From assembly GCF_001262495.1 (NCBI RefSeq), contig NZ_LGYE01000003.1, positions 62,001-126,000 on the forward strand: a stretch of 64,000 nt of DNA, written 5' to 3'. The DNA comes from Microbacterium sp. GCS4. Its GTDB lineage: Bacteria; Actinomycetota; Actinomycetes; Actinomycetales; Microbacteriaceae. Below, one piece after another: positions 8,887 to 17,293 of the stretch. A program made the position numbers and the translations under genes. A model generated the notes under the pieces. It saw nothing but the letters and a program-made list of their open reading frames with translations, was not told the DNA's origin and did no database searches. Each line of letters begins with the position of its first letter. The first letter of the stretch is position 1.

Positions 8887-9812
8887 GTCGGACTCCGGTC
8901 CGCTCCGCGCGTCAGCGCGACGCCTGGGCCTTCATGGGCCCGGGCGTCGCGGTGGTGCTCCTCGCGCTGTACGTCCCTGTCCTGTACACCGTCTACCTGA
9001 GCTTCACCGAGTACGACGGGCTCGGTGATCCGGAGTGGATCGGTGTCGACAACTACGTCGAGATGTTCCAGGACCCGGCGATCCTCGTCTCGATCCTCAA
9101 CACCCTCGCCTGGGTCGGCGGCACACTGCTCGTGCCGGTCGGACTCGGCCTTCTGGTCGCCTATCTCGCGTACGGTCTCCCCGGCGCCGCGTGGCTGCGC
9201 GTCCCGTTCCTCATCCCGTACGCCCTGTCCGGCGTCGCTGTCGGCGTGATCTTCTCCTTCGTGCTGCAGAACGGCGGGGCCCTGTCGCAGGCGCTCGCGT
9301 TCCTGGGTCTGCCGGGTGCGGAGCTGCGCTGGCTGCAGGATGCTCCGCTGAACACGATCGTGATGATCCTCGCCGCCTCGTGGCAGGGGGTCGGCGTGAA
9401 CGCCCTCCTGTTCACGGTCGGACTCCAGTCCATCCCGAAGGAGCCGCTCGAAGCCGCGAGGGTCGACGGCGCCGGCGGGTTCCGGCTGTTCACCTCCATG
9501 GTCTGGCCGCTGCTGCGCCCGACCACCACCATCGTGGTCGGGCTGTCGATCGTGAACAGCCTCAAGACGTTCGACATCGTGCAGTCGATGACCCAGGGAG
9601 GCCCGAATCGCGTGTCGGAGACCCTCGGCGTGACGATGTACCGCGAGACCTTCCTCAACAACGAGTACGGGATGGGCTCTGCGGTCGCGATCTTCCTGAC
9701 CGTCATCACCGTCGCCGCATCCGTGATCTACCTGCGCCGCCAGCTGTCGCTCGGCGATGCCGCGCCGAAGACGGATGTCGCACCCCGCAAGATGGGAGCG
9801 CGCCGCGCATGA
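8883..9812 (+). CDS. ABC sugar importer permease (MalF-like)
   Basis: A 309-residue, six-helix inner-membrane permease. The TTG start at 8883 overlaps the stop of the solute-binding gene. The EAA loop that contacts the ATPase is seen as EAARVDGAGGFRLF. It pairs with the following permease. No ATPase gene lies in the locus; such importers usually share a genomic MsiK/MalK-type ATPase, which would be elsewhere. Confidence 0.92.
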   Translation: MSRTPVRSARQRDAWAFMGPGVAVVLLALYVPVLYTVYLSFTEYDGLGDPEWIGVDNYVEMFQDPAILVSILNTLAWVGGTLLVPVGLGLLVAYLAYGLPGAAWLRVPFLIPYALSGVAVGVIFSFVLQNGGALSQALAFLGLPGAELRWLQDAPLNTIVMILAASWQGVGVNALLFTVGLQSIPKEPLEAARVDGAGGFRLFTSMVWPLLRPTTTIVVGLSIVNSLKTFDIVQSMTQGGPNRVSETLGVTMYRETFLNNEYGMGSAVAIFLTVITVAASVIYLRRQLSLGDAAPKTDVAPRKMGARRA

Positions 9813-10630
9813 TCTCCAAGATCCTCCGTTACGGCATCCTCGGCCTGATGGGCATCATCTGGCTGCTCCCGATCTACCTGCTGCTCGCCAACGCGGGCAA
9901 GACGACCTCGGAGTACTCCGGGTCGCGACTGTGGGAACCCGGCAACCTCGGAAGCCTGTGGACGAACGTCGTCGACGTCTTCACGACGACCGACGTGCCC
10001 TCCGGCCTCTTCATCACGGTGGTCTACGCGATCGTGGCGCCGATCATCGCGGTGATCCTCGGTGCGGCCGTCGGCTACGCGGTCATCGCGCTCAAGCTGA
10101 AGCACGGCTTCTTCTGGTTCTTCGTGATCTTCTGCGGCACGGTCTTCCCGCTGCAGCTCATGGTGATCCCGCTGTTCGCCGCGTACTCGCAGGTCGGCCT
10201 GTTCGACACAGCGGTCGGGATGATCCTCATCTACTCCGTGGTCTGCCTGCCGTTCTCGGCGTTCGTGATGCGCAACTTCTTCGCCGGCATCGCCGAATCG
10301 GTCTTCGAGGCCGCGGTGGTCGACGGAGCGAAGCCGTGGCGCATCTTCACCCAGATCTACCTGCCGATGTCGCGCAGTGCGCTCGTGGTCGTGTTCATCC
10401 TGCAGGCGACGTGGGTGTGGAACGACTTCCTGCTCGCGCTCATCCTCACGCAGAGCTCCGAGACGCGGCCCGTGATGCCGCTGCTGCAGGCGCTGCAGTC
10501 GGTGCAGGGCGGCGGATCGGCGTTCACGGTGCTGCTCACGGCGGCGCTGCTCGTGTCGATCCCGACGGCGCTGCTGTTCGGGCTCACGCAGAAGTACTTC
10601 CAGCGCGGTCTCGCCCTGGGGCAGTACTGA
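9809..10630 (+). CDS. ABC sugar importer permease (MalG-like)
   Basis: A 273-residue permease with six predicted helices and an EAA loop (EAAVVDGAKPWRIF). Its ATG overlaps the stop of the preceding permease by four bases (ATGA). The C-terminus QKYFQRGLALG is typical of MalG-type subunits. Second membrane component of the LacI-controlled importer. Confidence 0.92.
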   Translation: MISKILRYGILGLMGIIWLLPIYLLLANAGKTTSEYSGSRLWEPGNLGSLWTNVVDVFTTTDVPSGLFITVVYAIVAPIIAVILGAAVGYAVIALKLKHGFFWFFVIFCGTVFPLQLMVIPLFAAYSQVGLFDTAVGMILIYSVVCLPFSAFVMRNFFAGIAESVFEAAVVDGAKPWRIFTQIYLPMSRSALVVVFILQATWVWNDFLLALILTQSSETRPVMPLLQALQSVQGGGSAFTVLLTAALLVSIPTALLFGLTQKYFQRGLALGQY

Positions 10631-10633
10631 CCG

Positions 10634-11611
10634 ATGCGCGGCGGGACGCAGGATGCGAGAGTACGAGTGGTGAGCGACGACGCGCAGGGCACGACCGGGA
10701 TGCCGGGCGCGACGTTGTGCGGCGTCGTCGAGGTCGGCGGGAGTCATGCGACGGCGGCGCTCGTCGAGACCACCCTGGCGTCTGCGCGGGTCGCGGAATC
10801 CGACACCGCGACTCTCGATCCTGCCCTGCCGGCGGACGATCTCCTCGATGCCTTCGTGGCTCCGGCCCGACGGCTGGACGGGATCGGCGCAGGGGGGTGG
10901 GTCGTGGCGATGCCCGGTCCGTTCGACTATGAGCGGGGCATCGGCATCTTCGGCGCGGTGGCGAAGTTCGACTCCCTCCGCGGGGTCGATGTACGCGCGG
11001 GGATGGCTCAGCGCCTCGGCATCGTCCCCGAGCGCCTCTCCTTCGTGAACGACGCCGCCGCCTACGCCCTGGGCGAGTGGGCTTTCGGAGCCGACACCCG
11101 CGCCGGACGTCAGGTGTGCGTCACGCTCGGCACCGGCGTCGGCTCTGCTTTCCTCGATCGCGGACGGATCGTCACCCACGGCGACGGCGTCCCGCCGGAC
11201 GGCTGGGTCTATCCGCTGCAGTTCGCGGGCCGGCCCCTCGAGGACACGATCTCGACGAGGGCCATCGTCGCCGACCACGCGCGTCGCACCGGTCGGTCCG
11301 GCTCCGTGAAGCAGATCGCCGCCGAGGCGGCGGACGGGGAGGCGGATGCCGTCGCCGCGCTCGATCACGCGATGCGTGCTCTCGGTATCAGCCTCGGGCC
11401 CTGGCTCGCCTCGTTCCGCGCCGACCGTCTGACCGTGGGCGGGTCGATGGTGCGCTCCTGGCCGGTGCTGGTCGGTGCTCTCCTCGACGGCCTCGTGCAG
11501 GGCGGTGCGCCGGACGGACTCGACGTGGTGCCGTCTGCGCTTCTCGACGCCGCGCCGCTTCTCGGCGCCGCGCACTGGCTGCGTGCCCGCGACCCCGGCT
11601 CCTCCGGCTGA
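10634..11611 (+). CDS. ROK-family sugar kinase
   Basis: A 325-residue (from ATG 10634) ROK-fold protein. It has a phosphate-binding region with VNDAAAYALGEWAF (catalytic Asp in ND) and the second glycine motif TLGTGVGSAFL. The zinc-binding CxCGxxGCxE motif of most ROK kinases and repressors is absent, and there is no helix-turn-helix. Start is 3 bases after the permease stop; GTG 10669 is an alternative. From its position it most likely phosphorylates mannose or a mannoside after import; the activity is inferred. Confidence 0.85.
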   Translation: MRGGTQDARVRVVSDDAQGTTGMPGATLCGVVEVGGSHATAALVETTLASARVAESDTATLDPALPADDLLDAFVAPARRLDGIGAGGWVVAMPGPFDYERGIGIFGAVAKFDSLRGVDVRAGMAQRLGIVPERLSFVNDAAAYALGEWAFGADTRAGRQVCVTLGTGVGSAFLDRGRIVTHGDGVPPDGWVYPLQFAGRPLEDTISTRAIVADHARRTGRSGSVKQIAAEAADGEADAVAALDHAMRALGISLGPWLASFRADRLTVGGSMVRSWPVLVGALLDGLVQGGAPDGLDVVPSALLDAAPLLGAAHWLRARDPGSSG

Positions 11612-11614
11612 GAT

Positions 11615-11686
11615 CCGCACCTTCGACACGAACTCCCCGCCTTCCTCCGACTTCCGCACCCTCGACTGATCCCCCGCACCCTCGAC
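11615..11686 (+). repeat. Three copies of CCGCACC(C/T)TCGAC
   Basis: The 91-base gap between the kinase and mannosidase genes contains a 13-base unit at 11615-11627, 11654-11666 and 11674-11686, the last two exact. It could be a binding-site cluster or simple sequence duplication; no promoter is obvious. Confidence 0.6.
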
Positions 11687-11702
11687 CCTGGAGCATCCGA
11701 TC

Positions 11703-14700
11703 ATGAAACCGTCCCTCATCTCCGCCAGCCCCTGGACCGGCGAGGAGGCCCGCGAGGGTCTTCTCCACCGTGCGACCGCCGCGGTGGCCACCATCGGGAC
11801 GCACGTCGTCCGTGTCATCCCCGAACCGCTCCAGCGTCAGGCGGGCGGGCAGAGCGCGCGCAGCGTCCGGGTCGTGATCGAGGGCGACCGCGCCGCCGAC
11901 GTCGAGGCGCTCGACGTGCAGATCGAAGATGCCGCCGGTGGGTCGCTCGGCATCGAACGGGCGACAGCGCCTGCCGGATCCGTGCGCGTCCTCGTGCCGG
12001 CATCCGCCGACCCCGTCGATGCGGTGGTGCGCGTGCCCGCCCTCGGCGACGAGTCGATCGCCGTGCGCCTCGACGGTGTGCGCCCCTGGAGCGTGCACGT
12101 GGTGCACCACTCCCACTTCGACTTCGGCTACACGGACCCGCAGGCGGCGGTGATCGCGAACCAGCGGTCGTACCTCGACTCGGCCGTGGAGCTGATCACC
12201 CGCACCGCGGACTGGCCCGAGGAGTCGCGGTTCCGCTGGAACGCCGAGGCCCTGTGGTCGTTCGACGACTGGGAGCGCCACCGCACCCCCGCGGAGATCG
12301 ACGAACTCGTGCGCCTCGTGAAGGAGGGGTCGATCGGGCTGAGCGCGATGCCGTACAACCTCCACACCGACACGTGCTCGACGGACGAGCTCCACGAACT
12401 GCTCGCCTCGGCCCGCCGCATCCGCGACCAGTACGGCATCGAGTTCCGCAGCGCGATGCAGACCGACGTGCCGGGTCAGGTCGCGGGCCTCCCCGACGCG
12501 TTGTCCGATCTCGGGGTGCGGTACCTCGCGGTCGCGCACAACTGGGCGGGACGGTCCGAACCGCACCGCAACGGCGGGCTCGACAACCCCCGTATGTTCC
12601 GGTGGCGGTCGCCGGCCGGCAAGTCGGTGCTCGTCTGGATGACCGACAGTCCGCACGGCCTCGCGTACATCGAGGGGCCGATGGTCGGGTTCACCGAATC
12701 GTTCGAGACGCTCGAGACCGTGTTCTCGGCCTACCTCACGGCGCTGTCGACCAAGGGCTATCCCTTCCCGCCCGGGGTGTTCGGCGCCCACGGCGAGGAG
12801 GACCCCGGCCGCCAGCCGTACCCGTGGGACGTTCTGCACGTGCGCACGCAGGGCTTCATGGGCGACAACGGTCCCGCCCGCCTGCACCTCTCCGAGCAGG
12901 TGCGGCAGTGGAACGAGACCTGGGAGTACCCGCGCCTGCGCGTCTCCCGCAACGAGGACTTCTTCGAGGATGCCGAGGCGCGCTACGGCGACGAGCTGGT
13001 GACCTTCGAGGGCGACTGGGGCGACTGGTGGGTCGAGGGCGTCGGATCCGGAGCCGTGCCGCTCGCTCTGGCCCGCGAGGCGCAGGTCGCCGCTCCGGTC
13101 GCGCGCTCGATCTCGCAGCTGTCGCGCTGGAGCGGGGGCGACCCGGTCGCCTCGGAGGGTGCCGACGCGCGCGCCGCCTACGACGCGATCTCGATGTTCA
13201 ACGAGCACACCTGGGGAGCCAGCAACTCGTGGACCCACGGTGATGAGGGATACGACTCGGGCGAGCGGCAGTGGCAGTGGAAGGTCGGGCACGCGATCGC
13301 CGCGCACCAGCGCACGGTCGACTCCACAGAGCTGGCGCTGCACCACCTCGGACGGGCGGTCGCCCCGGCGCCGGACGCTCTCGCGAGCTACGTGGTCGTG
13401 AACGTCGCCGGCCACGCCCGATCCACGACCGCCCGCGTGCTGGTGAAGGAGTCACAGGTTCCGCTCGACGCGCACGTCGCCGTCGTCGACGCCCGCACCG
13501 GTGACGTCGTGCCTCACACGGTCGAGGACCAGGGCAACTCGCTGCATCGGGAGTCGGGACGCTGGATCACGTTCCCGGTGACGGACGCACCGGAGGTCGG
13601 GTGGGTGCGGTTCGATCTGGTGCCCGCCGAGGAGCCGGCCGCCGCGCCGACCGTGCATCCGCTCCAGACCGGACGCCGTGAGGACATCCTCGTGCTCGAG
13701 AACGAGCATCTGCGAGTCGAGGTCGACGACCGCCGATCCGTGATCCGCTCGCTCGTCGAGAAGGCGACCGGGCGCGACTGGGTGAACCGGGAGTCGTTCG
13801 CGGGCTTCAACTCCTACATCTACGACACGTACGGCAGCTCGGGTGCCGGGGTGAACCACCTCGCGAACAAGCTGTCGGTCTCGCCCCGGCTCGAGCTGCT
13901 CGCGTCGCGCACGGTCGGCCGGCCGGCCGTGATCGTCGAGCGCGTGGACGACGCTGTCGAGCAGCGGCTGGTCTACGAGTTCCCCGCCGACGGTGTGGAT
14001 GCCGTCCGCGTCACCCTCCGTCTGCGTCACGGCGACCCGACCCTGCTCATCGAGAACCGTGTCAGCAAGCCCGTCACGCGGGTGAAGGAGAGCGGGTACT
14101 TCGCGTTCCCGTTCGCGGCGGACGACCCGGCCGTGCGACTCGAGGTCTCCGGCGGGGTGACCGGCGACGGCATCCCGCACGTCCCCGGGGCGCCGCAGCA
14201 CATGAGGGCCATCCGCAACTGGGTGACGGTCGCGGACCGAGACGATGCGGTCGTATGGGCGACGAAGGATGCACCGCTCGTGCAGACCGGGACGATCGCG
14301 CTGCCGTACGCGCCGTTCCCCGCCAGCACCGCGCCCGATGAGCCGTCGACCGTGATCTCGTGGTTCCACAACAACGTGTGGGACACGAACTTCCCGATCG
14401 AGCAGGGGTTCACCGCGACGTTCTCGTACGCGATCGGCGTGCGGGCCGTGGAGTCGCAGAGCGTCGAGGGCCTGGCCGTGGCGACGGCATCCGCTGTCGC
14501 GCGGCCGGTGGTGGCGATCCCCGCCGCGGGGCGCGGCGCATCGGAGCCGACCGCCTCGTTCCTGCACCTCGACGACGATCGCATCGCCGTGATCGGGGTC
14601 GGCACGGCCGACGAGCCCGGGTGGTCGCGGGTGCGACTGCAGTCGTTCGCCGACGTGCAGGCGCGGGTGCGGGTCGCGCTCGAGGGGATGGATGCCGCGC

Positions 14701-14819
14701 GCCGCGCGACCCTGCTGGGCGATCCGCTCGGCGATCTCACGGTCGTCGACGGAGCGGTCGTGCTCGAGCTGGCTCCGTTCGAGACGGCGGCGATCGAGGC
14801 GCGGATCTCCGACCGTTGA
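11703..14819 (+). CDS. GH38-type alpha-mannosidase
   Basis: A 1038-residue cytoplasmic enzyme (no signal peptide). The metal-site motif H-S-H-F-D-F-G (H136, H138, D140) and the candidate nucleophile Asp in AMQTDVPGQ (D255) follow the GH38 pattern, and the large beta-rich C-terminal half resembles GH38 C-terminal domains. The HxHxD context also resembles DUF5054 proteins, so subfamily placement is uncertain. GGAG lies 10 bases before the ATG. It would remove mannose from imported oligosaccharides. The gene lies between the LacI-controlled importer and the GntR regulator. Confidence 0.85.
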   Translation: MKPSLISASPWTGEEAREGLLHRATAAVATIGTHVVRVIPEPLQRQAGGQSARSVRVVIEGDRAADVEALDVQIEDAAGGSLGIERATAPAGSVRVLVPASADPVDAVVRVPALGDESIAVRLDGVRPWSVHVVHHSHFDFGYTDPQAAVIANQRSYLDSAVELITRTADWPEESRFRWNAEALWSFDDWERHRTPAEIDELVRLVKEGSIGLSAMPYNLHTDTCSTDELHELLASARRIRDQYGIEFRSAMQTDVPGQVAGLPDALSDLGVRYLAVAHNWAGRSEPHRNGGLDNPRMFRWRSPAGKSVLVWMTDSPHGLAYIEGPMVGFTESFETLETVFSAYLTALSTKGYPFPPGVFGAHGEEDPGRQPYPWDVLHVRTQGFMGDNGPARLHLSEQVRQWNETWEYPRLRVSRNEDFFEDAEARYGDELVTFEGDWGDWWVEGVGSGAVPLALAREAQVAAPVARSISQLSRWSGGDPVASEGADARAAYDAISMFNEHTWGASNSWTHGDEGYDSGERQWQWKVGHAIAAHQRTVDSTELALHHLGRAVAPAPDALASYVVVNVAGHARSTTARVLVKESQVPLDAHVAVVDARTGDVVPHTVEDQGNSLHRESGRWITFPVTDAPEVGWVRFDLVPAEEPAAAPTVHPLQTGRREDILVLENEHLRVEVDDRRSVIRSLVEKATGRDWVNRESFAGFNSYIYDTYGSSGAGVNHLANKLSVSPRLELLASRTVGRPAVIVERVDDAVEQRLVYEFPADGVDAVRVTLRLRHGDPTLLIENRVSKPVTRVKESGYFAFPFAADDPAVRLEVSGGVTGDGIPHVPGAPQHMRAIRNWVTVADRDDAVVWATKDAPLVQTGTIALPYAPFPASTAPDEPSTVISWFHNNVWDTNFPIEQGFTATFSYAIGVRAVESQSVEGLAVATASAVARPVVAIPAAGRGASEPTASFLHLDDDRIAVIGVGTADEPGWSRVRLQSFADVQARVRVALEGMDAARRATLLGDPLGDLTVVDGAVVLELAPFETAAIEARISDR

Positions 14820-14830
14820 GTCCCGCACAG

Positions 14831-14879
14831 AGCCCCCTCACCCTGTAGATTAAATATAACTATTCGGGTGAGGGGGGCT
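14831..14879 (+). promoter_or_regulatory. Hairpin with AT-rich operator-like loop in front of the GntR gene
   Basis: AGCCCCCTCACCC (14831-14843) pairs with GGGTGAGGGGGGCT (14866-14879; one bulged G), leaving a 22-base AT-rich loop. The right arm contains the G-rich ribosome site of the GTG at 14882. The loop (minus strand) contains TAGTTATATTTA, which matches the core at 21916-21927. It may be the terminator of the mannosidase gene, an operator/promoter, or a structure hiding the ribosome site in read-through RNA. Confidence 0.65.
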
Positions 14880-14881
14880 CC

Positions 14882-15991
14882 GTGCTCTACAAGCGGGTCT
14901 ACGAGGCCCTGCGCGAATCCATCGCGCAGGGCGCATACGCCGTCGGCGACAAGCTCCCCACCGAGGCGGAGCTCTCGAAGCAGTTCGAGGTCAGCCCCAT
15001 CACGGTCAAGCGGGCACTCGATCTGCTGCGCACCGACGGCATGATCATGCGTCGACCGCGCATCGGCACCGTCGTGACGAGTTCGTCGCCCACGGCATCC
15101 GCGACCCGCATCGCGGGCGACCCCGAGGCCGGGTCGACGCTCATCGGCTGCGTCATCACGAGCTTCGACGACACCTTCGGCAACAAGGTCATCGAGGGGA
15201 TCCTCGCCGCGACCGGCGCGGACGTCCATGTCGTGATCAAGCGGTCGGGCGGCGATCTCGCCGAGGAGGACGCCTGTATCCGCGCGCTCGTGGACGCGGG
15301 CGTCGAGGGGCTCATCCTGCTGCCGAGCTCGTCCGAGTACATCCCTCCCGCGGCCCTCGAACTCGTCGCGCGGAAGTTCCCCGTGGTGATCCTCGACCGG
15401 ATCTTCGACGGGATCCCGGTCTCGGTCGTCTGCTCCGACAACCGGGCGGGCGGTCGTGCCGCCACCGAGCACCTGCTCGAGCTCGGCCATCAGTCGATCG
15501 GTTTCATCAGCGCGGCGAGCCATGTCTCGTCGAGCGACGATCGCCGCAACGGCTACATCCACGCACACGCCACGAATCACCTGCCGCTCGAGAATCAGGC
15601 CGAGCTGCGCACGATCGGCTCGACCGTCCCCGGCAGCTCGGAGACGACCGAGCAGGACATCGAGCGTCTGATGCGGTTCGTCGAGCAGCATTCCGACATC
15701 ACGGGATACGTGGTGGCCGAGTACAACATCGCCCTGATGCTGCGCGAGGCCTGCGACCGACTGGGTCTCGCGGTGCCGGCGGACGTCTCGATCGTGTGCT
15801 TCGACCACCCTGACGCGTTCTTCGACACCCGGCTGTTCCGGTACACGCACATCCGTCAGCAGCAGCGCGCTCTCGGAGAGAAGGCCGTGGAGTCGGTGCG
15901 CAGGCAGACCGCGGCGCCGAGCGAGATCGACAAGATCGTGCTGCCGGTCGAGCTGGTCCTCGGGGCGTCGTCGGCTCCGCCGCGACACTAG
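14882..15991 (+). CDS. GntR/LacI-hybrid (AraR-type) transcriptional regulator
   Basis: A 369-residue regulator. The N-terminal winged helix is GntR-type (KLPTEAELSKQFEVSPITVK, residues ~23-42). From about residue 82 a LacI-type periplasmic-binding-like sensor domain follows (LIGCVITSFDDTF). This is the architecture of Bacillus AraR. GTG start with a G-rich site upstream. It converges with the operon 16093-21840 and shares an AT-rich site with that operon's promoter region, so it probably controls it in response to a mannose-derived sugar (inference). Confidence 0.9.
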   Translation: MLYKRVYEALRESIAQGAYAVGDKLPTEAELSKQFEVSPITVKRALDLLRTDGMIMRRPRIGTVVTSSSPTASATRIAGDPEAGSTLIGCVITSFDDTFGNKVIEGILAATGADVHVVIKRSGGDLAEEDACIRALVDAGVEGLILLPSSSEYIPPAALELVARKFPVVILDRIFDGIPVSVVCSDNRAGGRAATEHLLELGHQSIGFISAASHVSSSDDRRNGYIHAHATNHLPLENQAELRTIGSTVPGSSETTEQDIERLMRFVEQHSDITGYVVAEYNIALMLREACDRLGLAVPADVSIVCFDHPDAFFDTRLFRYTHIRQQQRALGEKAVESVRRQTAAPSEIDKIVLPVELVLGASSAPPRH

Positions 15992-16022
15992 CCGCGGTAC
16001 CGACCCGCACCGACACGCGAAT

Positions 16023-16069
16023 CGGCGCCTCCGGAGGAACCCCATGAGGAGTTCCCGCCGGAGACGCCG
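16023..16069. terminator. Bidirectional hairpin between convergent genes
   Basis: CGGCGCCTCCGG (16023-16034) pairs with CCGGAGACGCCG (16058-16069) with one mismatch, and GGAAC/GTTCC extends the stem inside. It sits between the GntR gene (ends 15991) and the GH76 gene (stop at 16093). There is no T run. Confidence 0.65.
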
Positions 16070-16092
16070 ACAGGGTGCAGGAGCGGATGCCG

Positions 16093-17196
16093 TCAGCCGG
16101 CCACCCCTGCGACGGTAGCTGCGCCGACTTCTGCTCCGGACTCCCGCGCCTCGAGCCGCGCGCGCTGCTCGACCGCGAACACCGCGCTGAGGATCGTCGA
16201 GTACGGGATCCACTCGACCGGCGGCTTCGACCAGTCGTTGCCGGGGCGCAGGTGTCCCTCGACGAGGCCGTTCGCCCACAGTGTGTCGGTGCCCGCCCGC
16301 AGGAAGTCCGCCAGCGCGGTCCGCTGCTCGGCGAACTCCTCGTCGTCGGCGAGAGACGCGAGCAGCTCGCCGAGGTAGCGGTAGAACACACCCTTGAAGA
16401 GGCCCTCGTCGCCGCCGTCGCCCTCGTCGGGGAAGACCGCGCCGTCGCTGAGCTCGCGCACCGCTGTGGTCGCCGTCTGCACCGCGCGCGCCAGGTACGA
16501 GCGGTCGCCGGTGGCGGCGTACAGCTCGACGGCGGCGCCGACGTACAGGCCCTGGTTGTACGTGAAGCGCCACTGCGTGTCGACGCGGCCGTCCTCCTCG
16601 CGGTTGACGCCGTCCTCGACGAAGCCGTCAGGGCCCACGAGGTTCGCGGTGAGCCATTCGAAGGCCCGCTGCGCGTAGCCGAGGTGGTCACGCGAGTCAT
16701 CGAGCCGGCTGAGGCGCACGCCGAGGATCACGAGCGGACCGTTCGCCGGGGTGTTCTTGTAGTACAGCTGCTGCTTGCGCCAGGCGAGGCTCTCGCCGAG
16801 GGTGTCGTTCCAGCCTTCCGCGATGACGTGGTCCCAGATGGCGGTCGCCTCGTCGAGGAACCGCTGCTCGCCGGTCGCGCGGTGCACCCGCTCGAGGGCG
16901 AGGGCGAACCAGAGCATGTCGTCGAAGTAGTCGTTGAACAGCTGCCCGCCGTTGCGCTCGACGATGTTGTCGCGTGCGGCGATCGCGGCGTCGAACCACT
17001 GCTCGTCCTCGGTGCGCAGCCACGCGTCGACACGGGCGTCGATCACGTGCGCGAGCCACCAGTAGTTGAAGACCTCCGTGTTGCCGCGGTCGTGGGGGTG
17101 GCTGTTCGCGAGGAACTGGATGCCGTCGGCGCCGAACCAGTGGTCGATGCTGTGCTGGGCGGTGTCGGCGCGTGCCGACCAGGTGTCGTCGTTCAT
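16093..17196 (-). CDS. Cytoplasmic GH76-family alpha-1,6-mannanase-like enzyme
   Basis: A 367-residue GH76-family protein without a signal peptide. The double-aspartate motif is in NDYFDDMLW, and FTYNQGLYVGAAVEL matches the (Y/W)N(Q/S)G signature. ATG 17196 is chosen because GAAGGA lies 5 bases upstream (a GTG 36 bases earlier is in frame but within the stem-loop region). It would degrade imported manno-oligosaccharides inside the cell, complementing the secreted GH76 at 3244-4458. It is the last gene of the operon, separated from the binding-protein gene by a long stem-loop. Confidence 0.9.
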   Translation of the reverse strand: MNDDTWSARADTAQHSIDHWFGADGIQFLANSHPHDRGNTEVFNYWWLAHVIDARVDAWLRTEDEQWFDAAIAARDNIVERNGGQLFNDYFDDMLWFALALERVHRATGEQRFLDEATAIWDHVIAEGWNDTLGESLAWRKQQLYYKNTPANGPLVILGVRLSRLDDSRDHLGYAQRAFEWLTANLVGPDGFVEDGVNREEDGRVDTQWRFTYNQGLYVGAAVELYAATGDRSYLARAVQTATTAVRELSDGAVFPDEGDGGDEGLFKGVFYRYLGELLASLADDEEFAEQRTALADFLRAGTDTLWANGLVEGHLRPGNDWSKPPVEWIPYSTILSAVFAVEQRARLEARESGAEVGAATVAGVAG

Positions 17197-17217
17197 ATGT
17201 CCTTCTCGTCTGGTGGA

Positions 17218-17278
17218 TTTCGAATAGCTCACTGTGCAACTGGCGAGCCGTCGAAGTTGCAGAGTGAGCGATTCGAAA
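17218..17278 (-). terminator. 24-bp stem-loop after the binding-protein gene
   Basis: Arms 17218-17241 and 17255-17278 are complementary at 22 of 24 positions, with a 13-base loop that can form its own GGC/GCC pairing. No T run follows. Such structures after a binding-protein gene protect the upstream mRNA 3' end and partly attenuate downstream expression, which would give high binding protein relative to GH76 (inference from mal-type operons). Confidence 0.75.
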
Positions 17279-17293
17279 CGCGGGCGGATGCGG

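Noticed and set aside
9728..11818. Very long ORF (696 codons) on the minus strand opposite the importer permease and kinase genes
   Set aside because: Composition (Arg/His/Asp-rich, no domains) and the well-supported opposite-strand genes show it is a high-GC shadow frame; the same holds for 11388-13415, 14027-16573 and 2699-4465.
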